Shown one piece after another: positions 29,698-39,177 of a DNA stretch of 64,000 bases. The stretch comes from Pseudorhodobacter ferrugineus DSM 5888 (GTDB lineage Bacteria; Pseudomonadota; Alphaproteobacteria; Rhodobacterales; Rhodobacteraceae). The stretch covers positions 124,001 to 188,000 of the forward strand of contig NZ_ATVN01000004.1 of assembly GCF_000420745.1 (NCBI RefSeq), written 5' to 3'. Within the stretch, counting starts at the first letter, position 1. The number at the start of each line of letters is the position of its first letter. Position numbers and translations under genes: made by a program. Below the pieces are notes generated by a model, which had not been told where the DNA came from, ran no database searches, and was given only the letters and a program-made list of their open reading frames with translations.

Positions 29698-30354
29698 TTA
29701 TTTCGGTGCCTTGGCATACCGCAGGTAGGGCAGCTTGATATCCAGCGTGCCAAACTTCGCCTCGGCGGCAGCATCGTCCAGCGACAGGGCCACGATCACA
29801 TCTTCGCCCGGCATCCAGTTGGCAGGGGTCGCAATCGCCACGCCGTCGGTGGCTTGCACCGCATCCAGCGCGCGCAGGATTTCGGCAAAGTTGCGGCCAA
29901 CCGACATGGGGTAGGTCATGGTCAGGCGGATCTTTTTGTCGGGGCCAATGATGTAGACGGCACGCACCGTCGCCGTGTTGGCGGGGGTGCGATCTGCGCC
30001 GGGCAGATAGTAATCGGCGGGCAGCATATCAAACGCTTTGGACACGGTCAGCGAGGTGTCGTCGATGATCGGAAAATCAGCAGGCGCACCGGCAACGGCG
30101 GCGATATCCTTTTTCCACTTCACATGCTCTTCAACCGAATCGACCGAAACGCCCATCACCTTGGTTTTGCGCTTGGCAAATTCAGGGGCAAGCTGGGCAA
30201 CCGCCCCGAATTCCGTTGTGCAAACAGGCGTAAAATCGCGCGGGTGGCTAAAGATGATGGCATAGCTGTCACCGATCCAGTCGTGAAATTTGATCTGGCC
30301 TGCGGTGCTGTCGGCGGTGAAATCGGGGGCGATATCGTTGATACGAACGGACAT
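29698..30354 (-). CDS. Peroxiredoxin, Prx6 (1-Cys) type
   Basis: 218 residues starting MSVRINDIAP. The peroxidatic Cys is in SHPRDFTPVCTTEFG near residue 47, the Prx6 pattern PVCTTE. The C-terminal half has GPDKKIRLTMTYPMSVGRNF and ANWMPGEDVIV, typical of 1-Cys peroxiredoxins that reduce peroxides in the cytoplasm. ATG 30354 follows aggagaca. Divergent from the aldehyde dehydrogenase gene. Confidence 0.93.
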   Translation of the reverse strand: MSVRINDIAPDFTADSTAGQIKFHDWIGDSYAIIFSHPRDFTPVCTTEFGAVAQLAPEFAKRKTKVMGVSVDSVEEHVKWKKDIAAVAGAPADFPIIDDTSLTVSKAFDMLPADYYLPGADRTPANTATVRAVYIIGPDKKIRLTMTYPMSVGRNFAEILRALDAVQATDGVAIATPANWMPGEDVIVALSLDDAAAEAKFGTLDIKLPYLRYAKAPK

Positions 30355-30554
30355 GGCTGTCTCCTGTTTGGTTGGCTTGCCCATGACATATGCGAGGTTT
30401 GGCATATTTGCACCCCCCCTGCGACAGAATGGTCGCAGATAAAAACTACCTTCCGCTGGGTTGGCCTATGGCAAACCCGCTTCCCAAAAGTGCGGGCCTT
30501 GCAGGTCTGTCGTTCCGATGCCACCTTAGGCCAAAGCAAACACCGGAGGCTCTC

Positions 30555-32000
30555 ATGCTCGACAAACGCCAATTTTATATCAACGGCCAATGGGTCGCCC
30601 CCGCCACCCCCCGCGACTGCGAGGTGATTGACCCGTCGACCGAAGAGGTTTGCGCTGTTATCTCGCTTGGGTCCAAGGCCGATACGGATGCCGCCGTGGC
30701 CGCTGCGAAAGCTGCGTTTGAAACATGGTCGGTTACACCGCCAGCTGAACGCCGCCGCATCGTTGCAGGTATTTTGGCGCAGTATAATGCGCGGGCCGAA
30801 GAAATGGCCCAAGCGATCAGTATTGAAATGGGTGCGCCGATTTCAATGTCGCGCGATGATCAGGCGCCCTGTTTGCCGTGGCATTTGGAAAACTTCCTGA
30901 CCGCGTTTGACGAAATGGAATGGATCCGCCCGCTGGGCCCCCACGCCCCAAATGACCGGATCGCGATGGAACCGATTGGCGTCGTCGGGCTGATCACCCC
31001 ATGGAACTGGCCGATGAACCAAGTCACGCTCAAGGCCATTCCCGCACTTTTGGCGGGCTGTACCTGCGTGCTGAAACCGTCCGAGGAAAGCCCTTTATCC
31101 TCGATGCTATTCGCCGAGTTTTGCCATGATGCAGGCGTACCTGCGGGCGTGTTCAACTTGGTGAACGGCGATGGTATGGGCGTGGGATCGCAGCTGTCGT
31201 CGCATCCGGATGTCGAGATGATTTCGTTCACCGGATCGACCCGTGCAGGCCGTGCGATTTCTGTGGCGGCGGCTGAAACGCTGAAACGCGTAACGCTGGA
31301 ACTGGGTGGTAAGGGGGCAAACCTGATCTTTGCGGATGCCGATGAAAAGGCCGTAAAACGCGGTGTTTTGCATATGATGAACAACTCGGGTCAATCCTGC
31401 AACGCGCCCAGCCGGATGCTGGTAGAACGGTCGATCTATGACAAAGCCGTCGAAATCGCGGCTGAAGTCGCAAGCAGCATCAAGGTTGGCCCCGCGTCCG
31501 AAGAAGGCCGCCATATCGGCCCCGTAGTGAACCGCCGCCAATGGGACCAGATCCAAGGCTATATCCAAAAAGGCATTGATGAAGGCGCGCGGCTGGTTGC
31601 TGGCGGCCCGGGCCTGCCGGATGGCATGAACAAGGGCTTTTACGTGCGCCCGACAGTGTTCGCCGACGTGAAACCCGGCATGACGATTGAACGCGAGGAA
31701 ATATTTGGTCCCGTGCTGTCGATCATCCCGTTTGATACCGAAGAAGAGGCCGTGCGCATCGCCAATGACACGCCTTACGGGTTGACCAATTATGTCCAAT
31801 CCACCGACGGCGCCCGTCGCAACCGCCTGTCGCGCCGCCTTCGGTCCGGCATGGTGGAAATGAATGGCCAAAGCCGCGGGGCAGGTGCGCCATTTGGTGG
31901 CGTCAAAGCTTCGGGCCGTGCGCGTGAAGGCGGGCATTGGGGACTCGAAGAGTTCTTGGAAGCAAAGGCTATCTCGGGCTGGGATTCAGACGCTAGCTAA
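30555..32000 (+). CDS. Aldehyde dehydrogenase family protein
   Basis: 481-residue NAD(P)-dependent ALDH. Catalytic Glu in TLELGGKGANL near 250 and catalytic Cys in NNSGQSCNAPSRML near 288; GLITPWNWPMNQ is the cofactor-binding segment. Substrate unknown; the family member resembles broad-range aldehyde dehydrogenases. ATG at 30555 follows ggaggc (30545-30550). A long hairpin follows the stop (32009-32043). Confidence 0.93.
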   Translation: MLDKRQFYINGQWVAPATPRDCEVIDPSTEEVCAVISLGSKADTDAAVAAAKAAFETWSVTPPAERRRIVAGILAQYNARAEEMAQAISIEMGAPISMSRDDQAPCLPWHLENFLTAFDEMEWIRPLGPHAPNDRIAMEPIGVVGLITPWNWPMNQVTLKAIPALLAGCTCVLKPSEESPLSSMLFAEFCHDAGVPAGVFNLVNGDGMGVGSQLSSHPDVEMISFTGSTRAGRAISVAAAETLKRVTLELGGKGANLIFADADEKAVKRGVLHMMNNSGQSCNAPSRMLVERSIYDKAVEIAAEVASSIKVGPASEEGRHIGPVVNRRQWDQIQGYIQKGIDEGARLVAGGPGLPDGMNKGFYVRPTVFADVKPGMTIEREEIFGPVLSIIPFDTEEEAVRIANDTPYGLTNYVQSTDGARRNRLSRRLRSGMVEMNGQSRGAGAPFGGVKASGRAREGGHWGLEEFLEAKAISGWDSDAS

Positions 32001-32340
32001 GGCGAGATGCCGTTGAAGGGGGCATCGAACCCCCTTCAACGGCGCTAATGCGTCCCAATGGAAGGGATAATCTCGGGAATCAGGGCGAAATGAGTATTTT
32101 TACAAAGATGAAGCCTAGACCGTAGTTTTCGACTTCATCTTTGCACCAATACTCCATCCAAATCCGTCACACCGCACCACATCACAAGCACAATATGGGA
32201 CTGCTTGGCAATCCGTGACAACGCCGCCAGGGTGGGTTCGATGCCCACCCTGGCGGCACCCCCTCGCATGTGACGCGATTGGACATCTAGCTGTTGCGGG
32301 TCCGCCTCACGCTTGCCGTCCCGACCCGCTTAGGCTGTCT
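32001..32340. other. Intergenic region with three hairpins
   Basis: 340 nt without a gene. It holds a 14-bp perfect stem after the aldehyde dehydrogenase gene (32009-32022 / 32030-32043, no T tract), a pair of facing copies of the dispersed motif (32092-32112 and 32134-32154), and a 14-bp perfect stem GCCGCCAGGGTGGG (32223-32236) pairing with 32244-32257. Confidence 0.7.
32092..32154. repeat. Dispersed motif copies A2 and A3 as an inverted pair
   Basis: AGTATTTTTACAAAGATGAA (from 32093) and, on the other strand, AGTATTGGTGCAAAGATGAA (32134-32153) face each other around a 21-nt centre. They can form a stem of about 22 bp with three mismatches. Other copies: 25794-25814 and 49152-49172. Confidence 0.7.
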
Positions 32341-32357
32341 GTGAACCGGAGGCAGCA

Positions 32358-34265
32358 ATTACCCAACACCCCAAGCTTTTACCCCCCCCTGCACTTGCAA
32401 GGCCATACTTTGCGCAATCGCATTGTATTTGGCGCGCACACCGCCAACATGGCCAAGGATGGTTTGCCGGATGCCCAGTTTGGCGCTTATCTTTTGGAAC
32501 GCGCCAAAGGGGGGGCGGCGATGATTGTCGCTGAACCGATGCCCGTTCACCGTACTGGCGTGCTGACGCGCGGCAACTTTCGCCATTCCAGCGACGATGT
32601 GATCCCCCATTTCCGTGCCATCACCGAACCTGTGCGCGATGCGGGGGCGGTGATCCTCCAACAGCTTTACCACATCGGCGCGCATGGCGATTCTGATCTG
32701 TCTTTTGCGCCGCATTGGTCGCCGTCTGGCCACCCCAGCTATCACGATTCCGATGGCTCTCATGCCGTGACCGAGGCCGAGATTGAAGAGCTGATTGCCA
32801 CCCATATTGCCGCGGCAATCCGGTGCCAAAAAGCGGGGTTTCAAGGGGTCGAGGTGTGGGCCGCCTATCATTCGCTGCTTGATCAGTTCTGGACCCCTTG
32901 GTCCAACACCCGCACGGACCAATGGGGCGGCAGCGTAGAAAACCGCACCCGCCTATCGCGGCGTATCATCCAAGGCATCCGCAAACCTGTGGCGATGACT
33001 TCATCATTGGCCTCGCTGTATCTACCTCTGACAGCTATGACGTCACCCTTTTAACTAAGTCCTTATGCGAAATTGTGGCCCTGCATGATGCCACGGGCGA
33101 TGTCGATTATATCACCTGCGGGCATGGTGGATACCTCGACTTTGAACGCCTGATGCCGACGTTCCTGTTCCCCGAAAAGCTGACAGCCCCCGTGACGGAA
33201 CATCTGAAAGCCGCTGTCACCCAAGCGAAGATCACGTCCGAAGCGCATGTCCGCACACCTGAAAATGCGGAAAGCATAATCGCATCCGGACAGGCTGATC
33301 TGGTATCCATTGTGCGCGGCTGTATTTCTTGCAACCAGATGTGCTGGGGGCGGCGGTCGCGCGACTATTGGAGTTCGTGTCTGATAAACCCTAGTGCAGG
33401 GCGCGAATGGGAATGGGGGTCCGAACCTTTTGCGGCCACCAAAACCCCCAAGGATGTACTGGTCATAGGCGCTGGCCCTGCAGGGCTAGAGGCCGCACGT
33501 GTCGCTGCAGAACGCGGCCACCGCGTCCATATCCATGAGGCGAGCGGCCAAATCGGTGGCCAGTTCCGCCTTGCAGGGATGCAGCCACGGCGGGCGCAAA
33601 TTTTGGACCTGATGGCATGGTATGAACGCCAGTTTGAAAAACTGGGTGTCAGCCTGCACCTCAATTCCTATCTGGACGCGGGCGATTTGCCCCCGGCAGA
33701 CCATACAATCATCGCCACAGGGTCGCAGCCCGACCCGTCTGGCCGCCAACGCTGGAACCCCGCCCATCCCACCCTGCTGGGTTTGGAAAACGGCAATGTC
33801 TGGTCACCTGAAGACGTGCTGCGCCGCGAGGCAAAGCTGGGCGATACCGTGGTGGTCTATGACGAAGGCGGCAATTGGCGTGGCGTGGGGACAAGCTGGC
33901 ATTTGGCCGAAATGGGCAAAGCCGTGATCCACGTCACCCCCGATGCCTTTGCCGGCAAGGAAATCGCCCGCACCTCGGCCGATATGCCCGCGCGGCAACG
34001 GCTGGCACGGGCAGGGGCGCGGCTGATAACCGAACACTGCATTGCGCGCTGGCACGGCAACGGCATCACCTTGCGCAGTTTTCTGACCGGGGCCGAGGAA
34101 ACGATCCCCGTCTTGGCGTTGGTAATGGCCACGACGAACCAAGCCTTTGACCCGTTCCCCGAAACATTGGCGGGCCATGCCTTGCACCGGATTGGTGATT
34201 GTACCGCGCCTCGCACCGCACCCTACGCGTTCCACGAAGGGCGGAAGTTGGGTTTGGTGTTGTGA
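32358..34265 (+). pseudogene. NADH:flavin oxidoreductase with FMN and NAD(P)/FAD domains, frameshifted
   Basis: A 2,4-dienoyl-CoA-reductase-like enzyme split over two frames. The first part (frame open to 33054) has the FMN barrel (NRIVFGAHTANM, EVWAAYHSLLDQFW); the rest (from about 32986) has the 4Fe-4S motif CISCNQMC and the nucleotide site VLVIGAGPAGLEAARVA. One base is missing near 32985-32987 (RIIQGIRK / CGDDFIIGL). The 5' end also looks damaged: a frame starting ATT at 32358 after ggaggc reads TQHPKLL and joins the barrel only if one C of the 8-C run at 32382-32389 is removed. Substrate unknown. Sequencing error is the alternative. Confidence 0.75.
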
Positions 34266-34271
34266 CAGGGA

Positions 34272-34324
34272 TGGTGGGTTTCACCCACCCTACGGCTAAC
34301 GGGTAGGGTGGGTGAAACCCACCA
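34272..34324. repeat. Large perfect inverted repeat of the GGTGGGTTTCACCCACC family
   Basis: Two copies of the palindromic unit in opposite orientation: 34272-34293 and 34303-34324, a 22-bp perfect stem with a 9-nt loop. Each arm is itself self-complementary and carries the CTAC tail inward. It lies between the broken oxidoreductase and the convergent Usp gene. Single units occur at 10206-10227 and 44645-44666. Confidence 0.8.
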
Positions 34325-34338
34325 CCCCTGCACCCAGA

Positions 34339-34794
34339 TCAGGTAATCTTTTCCAACCGTTCCTTGGACATATCGCCAGGCACAATCGTAATCGGCACCG
34401 GCAAACCGCCCGAATTGCGGCTCAGTTGTGTCACCAACGGACCGGGGCCGGATTTATCATCGCCTGCGCCCAACACCAAAATCCCGATTTCCGGATCATC
34501 GCGCACCTGCGCCAAAATCTCGGTCACAGGGTCGCCTTCACGGATCACCAGCTCGGGGTTCACCCCTTGCTTATCGCGCATCCACTTGGCGAACACTTCA
34601 AAATGCGCCTCGATCCGTTCACGTGCCTCGGCCCGCATCAGGTCGGCGACGCCCATCCAATGCTGAAACTCCTCGGGCGGGATGACCGACAAAATCTGCA
34701 CCCCTGCGCCCGTATGCGCCGCCCGTAACGCGGCAAAGCGCATCGCGTTCAGACATTCGCGGCTGTCATCCAGCACCACCATAAACTTGCGCAT
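34339..34794 (-). CDS. Universal stress protein (UspA family)
   Basis: 151 residues starting MRKFMVVLDDSRE, an alpha/beta Usp fold. The C-terminal ATP-binding pattern is recognisable: LVLGAGDDKSGPGPLVTQLSR resembles the G-2x-G-9x-G(S/T) loop, followed by VPITIVPG. Such proteins are induced by stress and bind nucleotides; a specific role cannot be given. ATG 34794 after gggggat. Confidence 0.85.
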   Translation of the reverse strand: MRKFMVVLDDSRECLNAMRFAALRAAHTGAGVQILSVIPPEEFQHWMGVADLMRAEARERIEAHFEVFAKWMRDKQGVNPELVIREGDPVTEILAQVRDDPEIGILVLGAGDDKSGPGPLVTQLSRNSGGLPVPITIVPGDMSKERLEKIT

Positions 34795-34877
34795 TCTATC
34801 CCCCGCGTTTGCGAGGCGATCATGGCTTATCTGCCCCCCCGCTGGCAAGCCTTACTGGTGCCCTACGCTTGGGGGCA

Positions 34878-35570
34878 TCACGCCACCCGTTCGCCCCGCA
34901 TCATCGCCAAATGCTGCTTGAACGATGGAAAAAAGAATAAAATCCACCCCGTCGTGATGAACAAATACAACAGTGCTGGCCACCACAGCACCGAAAACAC
35001 AACGCCCACAGCCCCCGCAATCCGCATCGCAGCCATCGGCGGCATCAAACGGCGCAGCAGAATGTGAAACAACTTGCCCCCATCCAAAGGATGCACCGGC
35101 ACCATATTAAAGAAAAACAGCGCAAGGTTCAGAAAGCCGAACATATGCGTCCAATAGGCCAGTTCCAGCTGCCACGCCGCCGCCGTATCATCCAGAACCG
35201 AGAACCCCCAATTCGCCAGCATCGACGCCAAAGCCCACAGCGCAAGGTTCACAATCGGCCCCATCGCCACGATCAATTCGTCCTGCCGGTAGGTGCTGGG
35301 CCGATGTTCACAAAACCCGCCGCCGCCAAAGATCACCACGCGGCGCACTTTGATGCCTTGAACCCAGCTGCCCCAGGCATGCCCCATTTCATGCAGGAAA
35401 ATCGCCGTAATGAGCAGCGCGACCATGAGCAGCGCGTCAATCGCACCCTGCACCGACCGCGCCGAAAACAGCAGGTAGAACATCGCCAACATAACGATGG
35501 ATTGCCGTATCTCGACCGGAAAGCCGAAGCGCGTGTGAAACCTGAAAACCGCCCGGTCGTTTTGAAACAT
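34878..35570 (-). CDS. Site-2 protease family (M50) membrane metalloprotease
   Basis: 230 residues with about five membrane segments. The zinc motif HEMGH is at residues 60-64 within a transmembrane helix, and the third ligand is in VPVHPLDGGK near 160-168. The cytosolic CBS domains of some relatives are absent. It probably cleaves a membrane-embedded regulator; target unknown. It is downstream of the aminotransferase gene with a 15-nt gap. Confidence 0.88.
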   Translation of the reverse strand: MFQNDRAVFRFHTRFGFPVEIRQSIVMLAMFYLLFSARSVQGAIDALLMVALLITAIFLHEMGHAWGSWVQGIKVRRVVIFGGGGFCEHRPSTYRQDELIVAMGPIVNLALWALASMLANWGFSVLDDTAAAWQLELAYWTHMFGFLNLALFFFNMVPVHPLDGGKLFHILLRRLMPPMAAMRIAGAVGVVFSVLWWPALLYLFITTGWILFFFPSFKQHLAMMRGERVA

Positions 35571-35585
35571 TTTTTGCTCTAGCCT

Positions 35586-36452
35586 TCACGCGCCCGCGCT
35601 ATGTGCCCAATCCCAATACATCTGCCGCACCCTGCGTGTCACGGGGCCAATTTGGTATTGCGTATCGTCAAACGCCTTAACCGGCGTCACCTTGGCAAAG
35701 TTGCCCGACAAAAACACCTCATCTGCCGCATGGAAATCGTCAAAGGTCAGCACGCTTTCCACCACCTCAATCCCGTCAGCCCGCATATTGGCGATATGGC
35801 GCGCGCGGGTGATGCCAGACAGGAACGTCCCGTTGGCAATGGGGGTAAAGGCCACGCCGTCACGCACCATAAACACATTGGCTGTCGCGGTTTCGGCCAC
35901 ATTGCCCATCGCATCCGCCACCAGCGCGTTGCCAAACCCCTTGGATTTCGCCTCAACCAGCATCCGCGCGTTATTCGGATACAAACACCCCGCCTTGGCA
36001 TTACACACGTTGTCCTCCAACACCGGCCGGCGAAACCGCGTGCGTGTCAGGGTGGTCGCCGCCTCTGGGTCGGGCATCGCCACCTCCTCCAACGCCATGG
36101 CAAATCCGGTTGATCCCATTTTGGGGGCAACCCCAATGTCAGACCCGTCCAGTGCCCAATACATCGGCCGCACATAGACCGCTTGCCCCGCGCCATAGGC
36201 CCGCAACCCCTCGCGGGCGATCGCCACCATCTCATCCGCCACAATCGTGGGCGTAATCATCAACGCCTCGGCAGATGCATTGGCCCGCGCGCAATGCTTC
36301 GCCAAATCCGGCGCCACCCCGTCAAACTGCCGCGCCCCGTCAAAGATTGATGATCCCTGCCAGATCCCATGATCCGACGCGCGCATCACAGGCACATCGC
36401 CCTCATGCCACTTACCTTCAAAATACGTGCGGATATTGGTGCCAAATGCCAT
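35586..36452 (-). CDS. Class IV aminotransferase (branched-chain type, paralogue)
   Basis: 288 residues from MAFGTNIRTYF. ASDHGIWQGSSIFDGAR, the PLP lysine region NVCNAKAGCLYPNNARML near 150-167 and NVAETATANVFMVRDGVAF identify a BCAT-like fold-type IV enzyme. It differs markedly from ilvE at 2022-2888, so its substrate may not be a branched-chain amino acid. ATG 36452 after aaaggcaagagc. Confidence 0.88.
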   Translation of the reverse strand: MAFGTNIRTYFEGKWHEGDVPVMRASDHGIWQGSSIFDGARQFDGVAPDLAKHCARANASAEALMITPTIVADEMVAIAREGLRAYGAGQAVYVRPMYWALDGSDIGVAPKMGSTGFAMALEEVAMPDPEAATTLTRTRFRRPVLEDNVCNAKAGCLYPNNARMLVEAKSKGFGNALVADAMGNVAETATANVFMVRDGVAFTPIANGTFLSGITRARHIANMRADGIEVVESVLTFDDFHAADEVFLSGNFAKVTPVKAFDDTQYQIGPVTRRVRQMYWDWAHSAGA

Positions 36453-36650
36453 GCTCTTGCCTTTCAAATCAGTTTCCGAACCTTAAACACCCCGCCCGCC
36501 CGTGGTCCAGCCCCCACAACAGCCCCCCAAACGCACCATAATTACCACCAAACGGCAGATACCTTCAAAAATGCGCATATTTACCAAAGTTTCCCCTTTG
36601 CTGCACTGCAGCATGGTGTAGGATGCCCTTAACTTTTAGGGGAATGCGCC

Positions 36651-36965
36651 ATGACCAAACTGCCAAATCTTGCGAATTACTGGGAAAACGCTGTCGAGAT
36701 GAGCATGATGATGGTCGAGGCGCACAGCGTCATCAACATGCGCGTCATGGGCATGGCGGGCCTGTGGTCGGTCGGCCCCGGCGAAAACAACCGCATGGTC
36801 AGCGAAAAGCTGGAAGCGATGGTCAAGGCCACCACCGATGCGGGCAATGTCACACTGCGCGGCGGCTCGCCCGATGAAATTGCCGCCGCCGCAATTGCGC
36901 CGATGCGCAACGCCACCCGCTCCAATTCCAAACGCCTTACCAAACGCGGCATGAAAAAGGGTTAA
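36651..36965 (+). CDS. Small helical protein, Rhodobacterales-restricted family
   Basis: 104 residues, mostly amphipathic helix: WENAVEMSMMMVEAHSVINMRVMGMAGLW, then VGPGENNRMVSEKLEAM and a basic tail (NSKRLTKRGMKKG). Relatives in Rhodobacterales are sometimes labelled 'antifreeze protein', a name with no visible support here; the pattern is rather phasin-like. Good ribosome site (ttagggg) at about 36636. Function unknown. Confidence 0.65.
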   Translation: MTKLPNLANYWENAVEMSMMMVEAHSVINMRVMGMAGLWSVGPGENNRMVSEKLEAMVKATTDAGNVTLRGGSPDEIAAAAIAPMRNATRSNSKRLTKRGMKKG

Positions 36966-37010
36966 GGCGGTTTAGACGCACCCTGCCGCGCGTCCCTCCA
37001 ATACGAGCCC

Positions 37011-37033
37011 TTTTTCTGTTTACAAATATCCTC
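37011..37033 (-). repeat. Dispersed motif, copy B1
   Basis: On the minus strand GAGGATATTTGTAAACAGAA followed by AAAG. It is close to B2 at 45173-45196 and related to the A copies (same order of TATTT, G, AA and AGA blocks). It lies between two convergent genes. Confidence 0.6.
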
Positions 37034-37049
37034 GCCGAAGGCTCCGGTC

Positions 37050-38306
37050 TCAGCCAAACCGCCGCGCCGCATCCAGTGCAAGCCCGGTGCCAACGCTGCC
37101 CAGCAAATCGCCCGCAGCCATCCGCACAGCCGGCAAACAGGCCCGCACCGCCGCTTGAACCACGGGCAGGCTGGATGACCCGCCTGTCATGAACACGGTG
37201 CCAATCTGGTCCGCATTCACCCCCGCCTGTGCCAATACCACGCCAATCGCCTCGGCAATCCGCGCCACAGGTTTTTGCACCACCACCTCAAACATCCCGC
37301 GCGTGGCCCCCGTGTCCAGCCCGATAAACTCGGTCAGCCAGATCGGCGTGGCCAACGTTTCGGACAGCTCGATCTTGGCCACCTCAACCGCCATCGCGAT
37401 GGAATGGCCCGACCGTTCCTCCAACACGCGGATCAGACGGTCCAACACCTCTGGCGCGTCCGCGTCAAACCGGATCTGCTTTACATCCCCCAGCGCGCGC
37501 CCCGCATAGAGCGTGTTAATCCGGTGCCAAGTCGCAAGGTCATGGTAGTAATGCAAGGGCATCGGGTTCTTGCCCTTGTTGATCAACGATCCCAACCCCA
37601 GCGCGGGCATCACTTGGGCCAATGACAACAGGCGGTCAAAATCGGTGCCGCCCACGCGAATACCGTGGCTTGCCAGAATATCCCCGTCACGGTTGCGCGC
37701 CACCCGCCCCGCAGGTGACACGCGCAAAATGGAAAAGTCGGACGTACCGCCGCCAATATCGACGATCAGCACCAACTCCTCGGCCTCGACGCTCGATTCA
37801 TAGTGAAGCGCTGCGGCGATCGGTTCAAACTGAAAGGCGACATGCTCAAACCCGTTGTCGCGCGCAATCGCGTGCAGCACGTCTTGGGCAGCATCATCAC
37901 CTTCCGCGTCATCATCGACAAAATGCACGGGCCGCCCCAAAACCGCATGGCGAATGCCCGGTTGCACCGCATCCAGCCTGTCACGCAGATGGCCGAAAAA
38001 GGCGCTGACAATATCAGTAAACGCCAAGGTGCGGCTGCCCACACGGGTTTTCTCATGGATCAGGCTTGACCCAAGCGTCGATTTCAGCCCCCGCATCAAC
38101 CGCCCGTCCCAGCCTTCGGTATAGGCGGCAATCGCGGCACGGCCAAATTCGGGGGGCGCGCCATCACTGTCCCAAAACACCGCCGACGGAATGGTCGGCG
38201 CAGACCCTTCCAACGGGATCAACCGCGAGGCGCCATTTTCCAGAACCGAGACGGTTGAGTTCGATGTGCCAAAGTCGATGCCACACACTTGCACGGTCTG
38301 CGCCAT
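37050..38306 (-). CDS. Hsp70-family ATPase, YegD-like
   Basis: 418 residues, an Hsp70 nucleotide-binding domain without the substrate-binding domain. Phosphate-1 motif CGIDFGTSNSTV near 8-19, phosphate-2 motif LIVDIGGGTSDFSIL near 185-199 and the adenosine motif VFMTGGSSSLPVVQAAV near 373-389. Length and layout match YegD rather than DnaK. Role unknown. It converges on the small helical gene. Confidence 0.9.
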   Translation of the reverse strand: MAQTVQVCGIDFGTSNSTVSVLENGASRLIPLEGSAPTIPSAVFWDSDGAPPEFGRAAIAAYTEGWDGRLMRGLKSTLGSSLIHEKTRVGSRTLAFTDIVSAFFGHLRDRLDAVQPGIRHAVLGRPVHFVDDDAEGDDAAQDVLHAIARDNGFEHVAFQFEPIAAALHYESSVEAEELVLIVDIGGGTSDFSILRVSPAGRVARNRDGDILASHGIRVGGTDFDRLLSLAQVMPALGLGSLINKGKNPMPLHYYHDLATWHRINTLYAGRALGDVKQIRFDADAPEVLDRLIRVLEERSGHSIAMAVEVAKIELSETLATPIWLTEFIGLDTGATRGMFEVVVQKPVARIAEAIGVVLAQAGVNADQIGTVFMTGGSSSLPVVQAAVRACLPAVRMAAGDLLGSVGTGLALDAARRFG

Positions 38307-38372
38307 CCTCGGCCCCCTGTCACTACGAAAGTTGATGGCTCTAGGCCCGTTTTCACCCCATGTAAAGCCGCG

Positions 38373-38849
38373 CTACGCCTCGGCCAACAGCGCCGCCAGA
38401 TCCAACCGCGCATTGCCCATCCGCAAGGCCCCCGCCGCATCGCGTGGCCAGTCGGCACGCGGACGGTCGCGGTACAGTTCTACGCCATTGCCATCAGGGT
38501 CGCGCAGATACACCGCTTCGGACACGCCATGATCGGCCGCACCTTCCAGCACAACCCCCGCCGCCAACACCCGCTTTACCGCAGCGGCAAGGCTGGCACG
38601 GTCCGGCAACAAAATCGCCGTATGGTACAGCCCCGTATGCCCGCCGGGCGCAGGCGTACCGCCAAGGCTTTCCCAAGTGTTCAGCGCGATATGATGATGA
38701 TAGCCGCCAGCCCCAAGAAAAACCGCTTGGTCGCCGTATCGCTGCTGCACCTCGAACCCCAGCACATCGCGGTAAAACGTCAATGCGCGGTCAAGGTCGG
38801 CCACCTTTAGATGCACATGGCCAATGGTCGTCGTGGCGGGCAGGGTCAT
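38373..38849 (-). CDS. VOC family (glyoxalase/extradiol dioxygenase-like) protein
   Basis: 158 residues. The paired beta-alpha-beta module starts IGHVHLKVADLDRALTFYRDVLGFEV (metal His in GHVHLKV) and continues with YHHHIALNTWE and YLRDPDGNGVELYRDRP (metal Glu). This resembles catechol-2,3-dioxygenase-like VOC proteins of unknown substrate. ATG 38849 follows aggag; the GTG two codons earlier is less likely. Confidence 0.88.
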   Translation of the reverse strand: MTLPATTTIGHVHLKVADLDRALTFYRDVLGFEVQQRYGDQAVFLGAGGYHHHIALNTWESLGGTPAPGGHTGLYHTAILLPDRASLAAAVKRVLAAGVVLEGAADHGVSEAVYLRDPDGNGVELYRDRPRADWPRDAAGALRMGNARLDLAALLAEA

Positions 38850-38933
38850 GGTCACACTCCTGAACTTCGGTGCGCCAAACCTATGCTATGTCGCCAAATC
38901 CCCAAACCCCCACGCCCGCACAGCACCAGTGCG

Positions 38934-38972
38934 AAAAAAAACGCCCTTTCCCGGGAACAGGGGGAAAGGGCG
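38934..38972 (-). terminator. Strong minus-strand terminator
   Basis: An 11-bp stem CGCCCTTTCCC (38942-38952) / GGGAAAGGGCG (38962-38972), followed on the minus strand by eight T. No gene ends directly before it. Confidence 0.85.
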
Positions 38973-39143
38973 CTCATCGGGCCGATCAAACCGGCTGGAT
39001 AGGCCGGGTTTTTGGGGACAATAAATTTGATCGCGCCCAACATTCCAACAGTCGCCACACCAATCAGGAAACCAGACCAACCAAAGGAATGCCGTACAAA
39101 TCCAGACATCCCGCCCAACACATCGGGCACAGCAATTCTGAAT

Positions 39144-39177
39144 TAAAAACCTCCGGACCCAAGGACAGATCCGGAGG
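39144..39177 (-). terminator. Terminator downstream of trpS
   Basis: An 8-bp stem CCTCCGGA (39150-39157) / TCCGGAGG (39170-39177), followed on the minus strand by TTTTTAATT. It is about 150 nt past the trpS stop. Confidence 0.75.

Noticed and set aside
36651-36965. Calling the small helical protein an antifreeze protein
   Set aside because: The label circulates in annotations, but nothing in the sequence resembles an ice-binding repeat.
38852-39130. A 92-codon minus-strand frame with a membrane-like segment
   Set aside because: It runs through a strong terminator without a stop and its second half is low-complexity; treated as a possible RNA region instead.
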